From contig JANPBM010000080.1 in assembly GCA_031430435.1 (NCBI GenBank), forward strand, positions 1 through 64,000: 64,000 bases of DNA. The letters are read 5' to 3'. Position numbers and translations under genes: made by a program. The notes beneath the pieces are model-generated. The model was not told the origin of the DNA and did not search any database. It saw only the letters and a list, made by a program, of their open reading frames with translations. Positions 32,107 through 38,796 of this stretch are shown in pieces (position 1 is the first letter of the stretch; every line of letters starts with the position of its first letter). This stretch comes from JANNVK01 sp031430435. GTDB lineage: Bacteria > Acidobacteriota > Blastocatellia > Pyrinomonadales > Pyrinomonadaceae.

Positions 32107-33582
32107 TCAATTTGTTTCATCAACATTCGGCAAACTGCTGTCTGCTGTCTGCTGTCTGCTTACTTCTTCGCGGATTGATTCGGCTAAAAGTTTCGCCGCG
32201 TCCGATGCACCGTAACCCGATTCAATCAGTAATTGCGATGTCGGAACACCCAAACTTTTTTTGATTTGAAGCGTTTGCAGTCGCTCAGTTTCAGACACGG
32301 ACGAAATATCAGCCCATTGCGTGAACAATCGAGCTTTCACGTTTTGATTTGAAATTTTTAACGCAAACGTCATCAGTTCCGCCCATTTTGCCCCGAATGA
32401 AATTTGAATGCCAAGCATCTTTGCCAAGAATCTTCTTTCGGCAGTTTGCAACGCTCGACCGCTTGCCATTGTTGCCGATTGCAACATTAAATAATGCAAT
32501 GGAATCGAAGCGACACGGGCAATTTCCGCCCGAATACTTTCTTGAACGTGAATATACTGATCTAAATTCGCCGTTGCAAATTGTCCGAATTTCGTATCGG
32601 GCGAATCAACCGCCCAAACGCCGTCAACACCAAGTTTAAACGGTGAAATCGGATTTCCTTTCGCATCTTTCGGGAAAGAATCAGTTTCCAAGCCTACCGC
32701 GTATCGTTGCGGATATGCACAAAATTCAGACGCAACGAGCATATCTAAAACTTGTTTATTCAACGCATCATTTAACGGAATTAAATTATCAATTTCACTT
32801 TGCCCAAATTCGCCGATGTCGGCATCAAGCGAAAAATGAAAAACAGGCACAAACTTAAACGGATTATCCATCGTTTCAATTAAATTAAAACTTGCAAACT
32901 TCGGAATCGTTGAACTTGTGTCGTCATTGCGGCTTGCCGTATATTTTTCAACTCTGTCAGGCAAAAACAAATTCAGCCGCCAAACTTTTCCCGACTTCCA
33001 AACTTTCAACGCCCACAAAATAACATTCGGCATTTCTTCGTCGTAACAAACCGTGCAAACATTCGCTTTATTCGGATAAAGAATAACTTCGCCGTTATCG
33101 TTCTTCCAAACAAAAACATACGCATCGCCTGTTTTCACGGCTTCACGATGAACTTGCATCGAACGTTGTTCCATATAGTTCGCTTGCCAAATCTGCCAAA
33201 CTTTTTCACTCATTGCACTTTCGCCCGATTCAACCGTAAAATTTTCAACTCGCAAATTATCCGAAATTCCGTTCACGACAGGTTTCATTAAATTATCTGA
33301 AAACGCGGTGAATAATCCGCCGAAAGCGTTCTCAAACTTTTCAGTCGCAAACTGCAACAAATGATTTCCGCGATAATAACGTTCGTAAAGCGAGTATTTT
33401 CGTTGTCGGTTCGCTAAACCAAGGAGACTTAAATCAATCGAATCAGCCTTTACTTTCTCGTCCGAAAAATCAAAGCGAACATCCGAAAGTTCGCCCGAAC
33501 CGCTCGAAACGCTGACATTATTTGCGGCGATTGTCGGAATTTGTAAAACTGTGTTTTGTTGCTCTGAATTTAAACCATCCAT
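32107..33582 (-). CDS. Phage portal protein (SPP1 gp6-like)
   Basis: The 491-residue protein has YERYYRGNH near residue 63, NLMKPVVNGISDNLRVENF (outline), VHREAVKTGDAYVFVW, VFHFSLDAD and DALNKQVLDMLV, a succession typical of the phage_prot_Gp6 portal family. The portal forms the dodecameric gateway for DNA at one capsid vertex. It lies directly between terminase/SNase and scaffold. The C-terminus ends in a Ser/Gln-rich tail that overlaps CTGTCTG repeats. Confidence 0.88.
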   Translation of the reverse strand: MDGLNSEQQNTVLQIPTIAANNVSVSSGSGELSDVRFDFSDEKVKADSIDLSLLGLANRQRKYSLYERYYRGNHLLQFATEKFENAFGGLFTAFSDNLMKPVVNGISDNLRVENFTVESGESAMSEKVWQIWQANYMEQRSMQVHREAVKTGDAYVFVWKNDNGEVILYPNKANVCTVCYDEEMPNVILWALKVWKSGKVWRLNLFLPDRVEKYTASRNDDTSSTIPKFASFNLIETMDNPFKFVPVFHFSLDADIGEFGQSEIDNLIPLNDALNKQVLDMLVASEFCAYPQRYAVGLETDSFPKDAKGNPISPFKLGVDGVWAVDSPDTKFGQFATANLDQYIHVQESIRAEIARVASIPLHYLMLQSATMASGRALQTAERRFLAKMLGIQISFGAKWAELMTFALKISNQNVKARLFTQWADISSVSETERLQTLQIKKSLGVPTSQLLIESGYGASDAAKLLAESIREEVSRQQTADSSLPNVDETN

Positions 33583-33613
33583 AATTTTTTATTTTGTGAA
33601 TACTCGATTAGTT

Positions 33614-33641
33614 GATAACTGATAACTGATAACTGATAACC
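33614..33641. repeat. GATAACT 7-bp tandem repeat, four copies
   Basis: GATAACT at 33614, 33621 and 33628 and GATAACC at 33635 are head to tail in the gap between the SNase stop and the portal start. They belong to the same word family as 25730 and 25977. Confidence 0.7.
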
Positions 33642-33652
33642 GGTTAACCCGC

Positions 33653-34159
33653 TTAACCCGGTTTCTTTCGTTTCTTGCGGTAGTCGCTTGGATGTTCGGC
33701 ATTTTCATTTTTGAATAATCCGATTTTATTGTTTCGGGCAGTTTGAAATGCTTCGTGATATTCTTTCGGAACTTTCCACGCAAATTCATAAATCCACGCA
33801 CAGCCGATTTGCAACATTTCAAGATTAACGTCTTTATCGTCAACGATTACCCGACCTAAAATGCGACCGTAACGGTCTGTGCCGTGCCGTTCAATTTCCA
33901 TCACATCGCCTTTCAAAAACTTTCTTAATTTATCGGTGCAAGTTCGCCCGAAATCTTGTTTCTTTTCGGGTGCATCAATGCCGATAAATCGAACCTTTGT
34001 TTTCGTGCCGTCTTTTTCGGTAATCGAAATCGTATCACCATCAGTAACTTTTACTTTCTTTTTTTCAAGTTTCGGAACTTGTGCCAATGCCGAAATTGCA
34101 AACAATAAAACAATCGCAATCAAAATATAACAACCTTTCCACCTTTCTTTTCTAAGCAT
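33653..34159 (-). CDS. Staphylococcal-nuclease-like protein with signal/anchor sequence
   Basis: The ATG at 34159 gives 168 residues with an N-terminal hydrophobic segment (CYILIAIVLLFAISALAQ), then an SNase fold: KVTDGDTISI, VRFIGIDAPE, DRYGRILGRV and WIYEFAW. The catalytic Arg/Glu/Asp positions appear kept (D of DGDT, R of VRF, R of DRYGR). The family cuts DNA and RNA with Ca2+. A nuclease exported from the cell in a head gene cluster is unusual. It overlaps the end of the terminase gene by 40 bp. Confidence 0.85.
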   Translation of the reverse strand: MLRKERWKGCYILIAIVLLFAISALAQVPKLEKKKVKVTDGDTISITEKDGTKTKVRFIGIDAPEKKQDFGRTCTDKLRKFLKGDVMEIERHGTDRYGRILGRVIVDDKDVNLEMLQIGCAWIYEFAWKVPKEYHEAFQTARNNKIGLFKNENAEHPSDYRKKRKKPG

Positions 34160-35427
34160 AATTCTGTCATTCCCCAAACTAAAGCATCTAATCGGTCGGG
34201 CGAGTTTTCGCCTTGTGTCCAAGTGCATAATTGGTCTTCAAGTTTTCCGAAATAACCAACATGCTTAACTTTCCCTTGCTCATACAAACTTGCAACCGGT
34301 TCGGCTCGCGTAACTTTTCCGCGTGTTGCCGTCACCTTTTGAATCGGCAACCGTGAATCAACGGTCAATAAAACTTGCCGCATAAAATCGCCGCCGAGAT
34401 TGCTTTCAATGACAACTTTATCGGCTTTCCATTCGTGATACGCCGACACAACAACTTTCGCCCATTCATTCGGCGATGCACAAATTGACTTGTCATCTAA
34501 AACGTAGCCGAAATTATTAAAATCAACACCGCAAATAATTATTCCGCATTCATCGGATAAACCCGAAAGACACGGATCAACGGCAACAATAACACGTTTC
34601 AATATCGGAATAACTTTGATTCGATTATCTTCAATCGTTTGCCGTTTCCACAATGCACCTTCGACATCTTCCAAAATTTCCGCAAACAATTCTTGTCGTC
34701 CTAATCGTGTGCTTTCATATTTCGATTTTATTTCACGAATAAAGTTTTCGCTTAAATTCGCCACATTATCAAATGTGCTTCCGCGTGTAACGTAAGTATT
34801 TTCAGATTTGATTAAATCTTTCAACCACTTAAACGGTCGCGGCGTTCCGGTAACAATTACACGCGGCGATTTTCCAAGCCGCAATCCAAATATCAAATTA
34901 CTCCAGGAATCATCTAAATACTTCCAACTGCACGGCTCGTCAGCCCACGCAAAATCTGATTGCGGACCTCTCAATCGGTTTGGTTCTTCGGCAGAATACG
35001 CCGTGGCGATTGCACCGTTTGAAAAAGTTACGCGGCGTTTGCTCGGTTCGTATTTCGGTTGCAAGTTTGCCGAAAACAAATTCATCAAACCGCTTTCGCC
35101 TTCAATCATTACATCGCGGACATCCGCCGCAGTTGGTCCGACTAAAGCAATTCGTTTCGCGGTTCCGTTTTCAACCGATTCTTTGACGGTTTCCGCTCCC
35201 GTTCGCGTTTTGCCGAATCCGCGACCGGCAAGAATCAACCAAACAAACCATTTACCTTCGGGAATACGTTGATTGTCTCTTGCCCACAAATCCCAATCGT
35301 ACAGCAACGCCAATGCTTCATCGTCCGACAATTTACTTATCGCTTGCCGAATCCGACTTGGGGATGAATCGCGTAAGAGCGTTCGCAAGTCTTTCTTTTG
35401 CCGTTGATTTTTCCGCATCTCTGACAT
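34120..35427 (-). CDS. Phage terminase large subunit
   Basis: The protein has Walker A AGRGFGKT near residues 67-74, VGPTAADVRDVM, FAWADEP (Walker B region) and VTGTPRP, then a nuclease domain with VAVDPCLSGLSDE and VIESNLGGDFM. This is the DNA-packaging ATPase/nuclease (Terminase_6 type). The start is uncertain: the frame is open to 35472, and this choice (ATG at 35427) overlaps the small subunit by 95 bp; a later TTG near residue 14 is possible. Length from here is 435 residues. Confidence 0.9.
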   Translation of the reverse strand: MSEMRKNQRQKKDLRTLLRDSSPSRIRQAISKLSDDEALALLYDWDLWARDNQRIPEGKWFVWLILAGRGFGKTRTGAETVKESVENGTAKRIALVGPTAADVRDVMIEGESGLMNLFSANLQPKYEPSKRRVTFSNGAIATAYSAEEPNRLRGPQSDFAWADEPCSWKYLDDSWSNLIFGLRLGKSPRVIVTGTPRPFKWLKDLIKSENTYVTRGSTFDNVANLSENFIREIKSKYESTRLGRQELFAEILEDVEGALWKRQTIEDNRIKVIPILKRVIVAVDPCLSGLSDECGIIICGVDFNNFGYVLDDKSICASPNEWAKVVVSAYHEWKADKVVIESNLGGDFMRQVLLTVDSRLPIQKVTATRGKVTRAEPVASLYEQGKVKHVGYFGKLEDQLCTWTQGENSPDRLDALVWGMTELCLEKKGGKVVIF

Positions 35428-35713
35428 CTTCAATCTGCAATTTTTCCGAGAATCCGAACCGCGTTTTTTCAATCCAAATTATTGCCGTAATGTTTCCGGC
35501 TTTCGCTTCGATAAATAATTTATTGGCAATCTCACTTTTTGCGTTCGCTTTTCCTCTTTTTAGAGCGTCCGCAAATTCCGCAAATTCCTTTTTTCGCCGT
35601 GCTAACGTATCAACCGAGATGTCGAGACTTGCCGCAATTTCGTTTTGACTCAGTCCTAAACCTGCCAGACGTTCAACTTCGCTTAAATCTATTTCAATCA
35701 GTTTGTTTGCCAT
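35333..35713 (-). CDS. Phage terminase small subunit
   Basis: The 126-residue protein has a helix-turn-helix (EVERLAGLGLSQNEIAASLDI, outline; DTLARRKKEFAEF) and a helical oligomerisation part, as in small terminase subunits that select the packaging site. It precedes terminase large in the usual order. The 3' end overlaps the large-subunit gene in another frame. Confidence 0.82.
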   Translation of the reverse strand: MANKLIEIDLSEVERLAGLGLSQNEIAASLDISVDTLARRKKEFAEFADALKRGKANAKSEIANKLFIEAKAGNITAIIWIEKTRFGFSEKLQIEDVRDAEKSTAKERLANALTRFIPKSDSASDK

Positions 35714-35761
35714 TGTTTGAAAAAAAAGAAATTAAAAAAAACACATCACAACACACAATTT

Positions 35762-35853
35762 ATTTGTGTCTGTGTTGTGTCTCTGCTCTGTCTCTGTCTC
35801 TGTCTCTGTAGATAGATTTTTGCTATCAAAAATGCTATCAAAAATGCTATCAA
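35762..35853. repeat. CTCTGT microsatellite and three GCTATCAAAAAT direct repeats
   Basis: The gap before the terminase small subunit gene contains GTGTCTGTGTTGTGTCTC, then CTCTGT repeated about four times, then GCTATCAAAAAT twice plus a third partial copy (12-bp pitch) up to the holin-like stop. This may be a cos/pac-like or slipped-strand region, as it adjoins terminase. Function unproven. Confidence 0.7.
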
Positions 35854-35854
35854 A

Positions 35855-36109
35855 TTATTTACGCGAAACTCGGCGAAGTTCTTTTAAGTCATCTTTGATT
35901 TCTCGCAGATCGTCCTTTTCAACCATTTTCGATTGAATTAAATCAAGTTTATGCTCAATGTTTGTTTTCGATTCTTCGAGCGTCAGAATCCGTTGTTGCA
36001 TCGAACCCGTGTAAACACCGACACTTATCACCGAAATAATCAGCGAAATAAACGCAATGATAACCGTTTGCCAAAGATTGACCGTTTTTAATGTAGAAGT
36101 TTCTTCCAT
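35855..36109 (-). CDS. Small membrane/coiled-coil protein, possible holin or XhlA-like
   Basis: The 84-residue protein has one membrane helix (TVIIAFISLIISVISVGVY) and a C-terminal coiled coil (LEESKTNIEHKLDLIQSKM, EIKDDLKELRR). It stands in the lysis-gene position between terminase and a cell-wall-enzyme-like gene. XhlA-type or holin-accessory roles fit this design but are inferred from context. Confidence 0.6.
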   Translation of the reverse strand: MEETSTLKTVNLWQTVIIAFISLIISVISVGVYTGSMQQRILTLEESKTNIEHKLDLIQSKMVEKDDLREIKDDLKELRRVSRK

Positions 36110-36148
36110 CGTTTTGTAAAGAAGTTTGAAGCAAACTGTGTGTGTGAT

Positions 36149-36304
36149 TTATTCGGCTTCACTCAAATAAGCAAGGATTCCTTTATCCGCCGCGTCCAAC
36201 ACTTTCGCAAGTGCTTTTGATTTCAAAGTGTTTTTTCGATTCAGCAAAATAACCGCCGTCGATAAACCCGAATGTGCCGTTGTTAAAATAATCGTCAATT
36301 TCAT
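36149..36304 (-). CDS. Small hypothetical protein in the lysis region
   Basis: This 51-residue frame starts MKLTIILTTAHSGLSTAVILL, a weakly hydrophobic N-terminus, and ends in a helix with LAKVLDAADKGILAYLSEAE. Reading direction and spacing fit the surrounding operon. It could be a small lysis or anti-host protein; evidence is limited to context and an intact frame. Confidence 0.45.
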   Translation of the reverse strand: MKLTIILTTAHSGLSTAVILLNRKNTLKSKALAKVLDAADKGILAYLSEAE

Positions 36305-36311
36305 AATTGTT

Positions 36312-36743
36312 TTAGTACTGAATCAATAAATAAGTTCCTTTCGTTTGACCGAATTTTTCCATCAAAGCATAAATTGTTTTCTTAAATTTCAACCAACTTG
36401 ATTTCGGAACAGTTTGACAACCTTCCGACCAAGTGCTTTTCTCGCCGCCGAAATGAAAGTTAATGCCGTGCCGTCCTTCGTCAATGCCGACCTGAAGCGT
36501 CGCAATTCCCAATTTATAAACAGCCGGATCGGTATTTGCTTGGAACGTTTGAAACGTGCCGTCAACGCCGATGACGCACAGACAATCATCATAAATATTG
36601 CGGTCATTTTCGCCGACTCTGCCCATCGAATTTTTGTAGTAACCGCGAATGCCGAGAATAACAACTTTCTTTTCATCAAGACTTACGCCGTGTCGTAACA
36701 AGATTTGTTTAACTTCCGTAATGGAAATTTGCGGAACTTTCAT
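36312..36743 (-). CDS. Putative cell-wall-active phage protein, L,D-transpeptidase-like motif
   Basis: From the ATG at 36743 the protein has 143 residues. Its centre reads GINFHFGG and then WSEGCQTVP, resembling the His...SxGC catalytic pattern of YkuD-like enzymes found in some phage lysis modules. The N-terminus has ILGIRGYYKNSMGRVGENDRN. Endolysin or a peptidoglycan-processing enzyme is the likely role, by motif and by neighbourhood with the holin-like gene. It is the first gene of the late operon. Confidence 0.62.
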   Translation of the reverse strand: MKVPQISITEVKQILLRHGVSLDEKKVVILGIRGYYKNSMGRVGENDRNIYDDCLCVIGVDGTFQTFQANTDPAVYKLGIATLQVGIDEGRHGINFHFGGEKSTWSEGCQTVPKSSWLKFKKTIYALMEKFGQTKGTYLLIQY

Positions 36744-36900
36744 AATTGAAAAAGTAAAGTATTTGAATTGATTTGAAAACAACACTTTTGCCGAGTTTAT
36801 AAGAATTTAATAAGATTCGGCTCAATCAAAACGGTTGATTGATAAAAAGGATTCGCCGAAAGTTACAGAGACGGCACTTTTATTGTCGGAATCGCTTCGG

Positions 36901-36939
36901 TTTTGCCCCGATTCCGGCAAAGAACGCCGGTTGGCAAAA
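36901..36939. repeat. GC-rich two-level hairpin
   Basis: TTTTGCC (36901-36907) pairs with GGCAAAA (36933-36939); inside, CCGGC (36914-36918) pairs with GCCGG (36926-36930). It lies near the point where base composition shifts. Role unknown. Confidence 0.5.
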
Positions 36940-37231
36940 TCTACGCTCTGCTTAATTCGGTTGACGTGCCTAAGACACGCTCCGCGTTCATTAGTTGCTT
37001 CCGTTCGCGGCTCCGCTCACGGTTCACTTGTGCGGTTCTTATGTTCGTTTCGTCCTTTTTGCTTGCCGTGCGAGGCGACACGCCAAACAAATGCGGAACT
37101 CAATTCTACGCTTATCGCTCCGAACGGCGAATAATGCGGCTTGTGGCTTTCCTTTCTTGTTGCATCTGTGCAATCTTGTTGCGTTTGCGTCTTATCTCGT
37201 TTGTTCGCCTACATTTTTCGTCTTTTCACAC

Positions 37232-37260
37232 TTGCTTTTTTGGTATCATTTTGGTATTCT
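37232..37260 (+). promoter_or_regulatory. Operator-controlled promoter of the SLOG gene
   Basis: TTGCTT (37232-37237) and TATTCT (37255-37260) are 17 bp apart. GGTAT boxes at 37242 and 37253 (11-bp pitch) lie in the spacer and on the -10. The expected start is 37266-37267, at the ATG itself, so the mRNA may be leaderless. Confidence 0.6.
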
Positions 37261-37266
37261 ATTTGT

Positions 37267-37785
37267 ATGGTTTTGGTTGGTTTTTGCGGTTCACGTTCGT
37301 TATCGCCCCGCTTTCGCGGGTTGGTTTCGGGCGTGGTTTCGGCGGTCGTTGCGGCGGGTCGCGGGGTGGCGGTCGGCTGTGCGGCGGGTGCTGACTTGTT
37401 CGCTTTGTCGGCGTGTCCGTCTGCGTTGGTTTTTCGGGCTTCGGGGTTCGGCGTTGGTCGTGCTTCGTTCGCTCGGCGGTCATCGGCTTTGGTTTCTGCG
37501 GTTGCGGTTTCGGGCGTTGGTTGCGGTTTGGTGGCGTTTGTTTCGTCCGCTTGTCCGCGTGGCTTGTTTCCGTCCGCGTCCGCGTCCGCGTGTTTTTCGG
37601 GCTTCGGTTCGGGTTCGTGGGCATCGGTTGCGTTGGCGGTTGGTTCGGGCGTTCCGGTCGTTGTTTTCCCGTGCGGTTTTTCGGCGGCGGCGTTGCCTGT
37701 GTGGTCGGGTTCGTGGGTTGCGTGTGCGGGTTCGTTTGCGGGCGGTTTTCGGTTTGTGCCGGCGGTTGCTTCGTTGCCGTTTTAA
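37267..37785 (+). CDS. SLOG-like Rossmann-fold protein, strongly A-depleted gene
   Basis: The 172-residue protein begins MVLVGFCGSRSLSPRFRGL, with GCAAGADLFAL near 38-48, then GVGRASFARRSSALV, FVSSACPRGLFPSAS and GSGSWASVALAVGSGVPVVVFPCG in outline. GSRSL, GCAxGAD and GSxSWAS are the marks of a SLOG-type nucleotide-sensing family found on phages and plasmids. The sense strand is almost free of A and rich in G and T, unlike its neighbours. Longer frames on both strands here are by-products of this composition. Ligand and role unknown; expression is probably under the element's operator. Confidence 0.72.
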   Translation: MVLVGFCGSRSLSPRFRGLVSGVVSAVVAAGRGVAVGCAAGADLFALSACPSALVFRASGFGVGRASFARRSSALVSAVAVSGVGCGLVAFVSSACPRGLFPSASASACFSGFGSGSWASVALAVGSGVPVVVFPCGFSAAALPVWSGSWVACAGSFAGGFRFVPAVASLPF

Positions 37786-37816
37786 TCAAATCTTTTTATT
37801 TATTTGTTTAATTAAC

Positions 37817-37845
37817 TTGCTTAATTGGTATCTATTTGGTATAAT
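37817..37845 (+). promoter_or_regulatory. Operator-controlled promoter of the SWIM-protein gene
   Basis: TTGCTT (37817-37822) and consensus TATAAT (37840-37845) are 17 bp apart. GGTAT boxes start at 37827, 37838 and 37849, all at 11-bp pitch and in the same register to the -35 as at the SLOG promoter. Confidence 0.75.
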
Positions 37846-37895
37846 TACGGTATCAAACAAGTAAGTTTGAAATTAAAAATGTGAGGTCAATCAAA

Positions 37896-38180
37896 ATGCT
37901 TTTAGTCTTGGATAATCCAAAAACACAGTTAAAAAACGGCTTTGATAAATGTCGAAAATTAACAAAAAAGGTAAAAGTTTCGCTGGTCGGTTCGGGCGTT
38001 TATCGCGTTCAAGGCGAATCTGAAAATTCGTATCAAGTGCGGTGCTTGCGTAATAAATTCGGGTCAAAACTGGTCGAATGTAATTGTCGAGCAAACAACC
38101 GGCGTTTGTTTTGTTACCACATCGCCGCATCGGTTTTGGTGCATTCGTCAATTATGGCGGAGCGTCAAAAAGTTCAATAA
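37896..38180 (+). CDS. SWIM zinc-finger protein
   Basis: From the ATG at 37896 this 94-residue basic protein has YQVRCLRNKF, then CNC and CYH spaced as in the SWIM motif (CxCxnCxH), followed by IAASVLVHS. SWIM fingers bind DNA or protein partners. It is preceded by a consensus promoter overlapped by three GGTAT boxes, so it is likely repressed with the SLOG gene. Role in the element is unknown. Confidence 0.78.
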   Translation: MLLVLDNPKTQLKNGFDKCRKLTKKVKVSLVGSGVYRVQGESENSYQVRCLRNKFGSKLVECNCRANNRRLFCYHIAASVLVHSSIMAERQKVQ

Positions 38181-38186
38181 AACAAA

Positions 38187-38216
38187 AGGCTTAGGCGGTT
38201 GCACCCGTCTAAGCCT
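38187..38216. repeat. 12-bp hairpin after the SWIM gene
   Basis: AGGCTTAGGCGG (38187-38198) pairs with CCGTCTAAGCCT (38205-38216) with one wobble around a 6-nt loop. No T-run follows on the plus strand. It may be a factor-dependent or RNA-stabilising hairpin. Confidence 0.6.
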
Positions 38217-38251
38217 CAGCCAAAACACCAAAAAAATCGGAGTTATATGAT

Positions 38252-38491
38252 ATGAAAAATAATAGTTTACAAACAGCAAATAATCAAATCGGCGTGTTGC
38301 CATTTCGCGTCAAATCGTTCAAAATTCCCGTCGAAGAATTTGAAAAGATTCTTAAACATCTGCAATCCGCCGGCTACACAATCAGCAACGATGCACCGCT
38401 CGACTGGGAAGACAGGAACTTTGCATCAACACAAATTTTCGATGCAATTCACGCATTAAAAACAATCCGCAAATCGGGCGAGGGAATATAA
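38252..38491 (+). CDS. Hypothetical small protein
   Basis: The 79-residue protein has VLPFRVKSFKIPVEEFEKILKHLQSAGY (outline) followed by a helix ending KTIRKSGEG. It is preceded by GGAG at a good distance from the ATG. It is the last gene of the element before attR. I recognise no family; a small regulatory or excision factor is conceivable. Confidence 0.6.
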   Translation: MKNNSLQTANNQIGVLPFRVKSFKIPVEEFEKILKHLQSAGYTISNDAPLDWEDRNFASTQIFDAIHALKTIRKSGEGI

Positions 38492-38569
38492 ATTGTCGTG
38501 TCTAAATCGTGCCTATAAATATCCGATTTATCGCATTTATCCGCACTATCCGCAAAAGCTAAAAAAGAA

Positions 38570-38611
38570 AAAGTCTTGATTTTACAACAACTTAAGTAAA
38601 ATCAAGACTTT
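38570..38611 (-). terminator. Terminator of tRNA-Leu, carried by the element
   Basis: AAAGTCTTGATTTTAC (38570-38585) pairs perfectly with GTAAAATCAAGACTTT (38596-38611). On the minus strand the hairpin is followed by a T-rich run, so it terminates leftward transcription of the tRNA. It lies inside the element, so it replaced the host terminator now at 21281. Confidence 0.8.
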
Positions 38612-38624
38612 AACAATTTGATAG

Positions 38625-38639
38625 ATGGTGCTTGGGGCG
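38625..38639. repeat. attR, 15-bp core within tRNA-Leu
   Basis: The same 15 bases as attL (ATGGTGCTTGGGGCG) form the CCA end and 3' acceptor strand of the intact tRNA-Leu. Integration therefore keeps the tRNA functional. Confidence 0.9.
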
Positions 38640-38712
38640 GGAATCGAACCCGCACACTCCGAAGAATACAGGATTTTAAGTCCTGTGCGTCTACCTATTC
38701 CGCCACCCAAGC
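38626..38712 (-). tRNA. tRNA-Leu(TAA)
   Basis: Read on the minus strand: acceptor GCTTGGG pairs with CCCAAGC, followed by A and an encoded CCA. The anticodon stem CAGGA/TCCTG encloses CTTAAAA, giving anticodon TAA. A long variable arm (type II tRNA) and the T-loop GGTTCGATTCC are present. It is the integration target of the adjacent element. Confidence 0.95.
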
Positions 38713-38796
38713 ACTCTGAAAAAGATACCACGACCGCAGACAAATTTCAAAAGTCAAAATATAACTTTTTCCTAAGTTATGACATACTAATCATTG

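Larger units (their letters stand above)
36744..37266. other. Gene-free stretch between late operon start and SLOG gene
   Basis: This 523-bp region should hold the late promoter for the leftward operon. Several frames are open because composition turns GC-rich near 36900, but none looks like a protein. A cruciform-like hairpin lies at 36901-36939 (TTTTGCC/GGCAAAA outside, CCGGC/GCCGG inside). The right end is the operator-bearing promoter of the SLOG gene. Confidence 0.5.
21317..38639. mobile_element. Integrated phage-like element in tRNA-Leu, capsid and packaging genes but no recognisable tail genes
   Basis: Direct 15-bp repeats at 21317 and 38625 overlap the 3' end of tRNA-Leu(TAA), and a tyrosine integrase lies beside attL, giving a 17.3-kb insertion. 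Inside are a divergent regulatory region, an early rightward operon (23480-29352) and a late leftward operon (29392-36743) with lysis-like, terminase, portal, scaffold and capsid genes, plus two operator-controlled genes at the right end. No tail tube, tape measure, baseplate or fibre gene is seen. Size and content resemble capsid-forming satellite islands, or a prophage that has lost its tail module. Confidence 0.88.

Noticed and set aside
36835..37134. 99-codon plus-strand ORF upstream of the SLOG gene
   Set aside because: The start has no RBS and the protein has no recognisable features; composition shifts across it.
37259..37789. Proline/threonine-rich ORF on the minus strand
   Set aside because: It is the antisense of the SLOG gene, low-complexity because the sense strand lacks A; it has no domain.
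36995..37864. Long basic ORF (289 codons, plus strand) rich in Arg and Leu
   Set aside because: It is an out-of-frame product of the GC-skewed SLOG gene; the SLOG frame shows recognisable conserved motifs.
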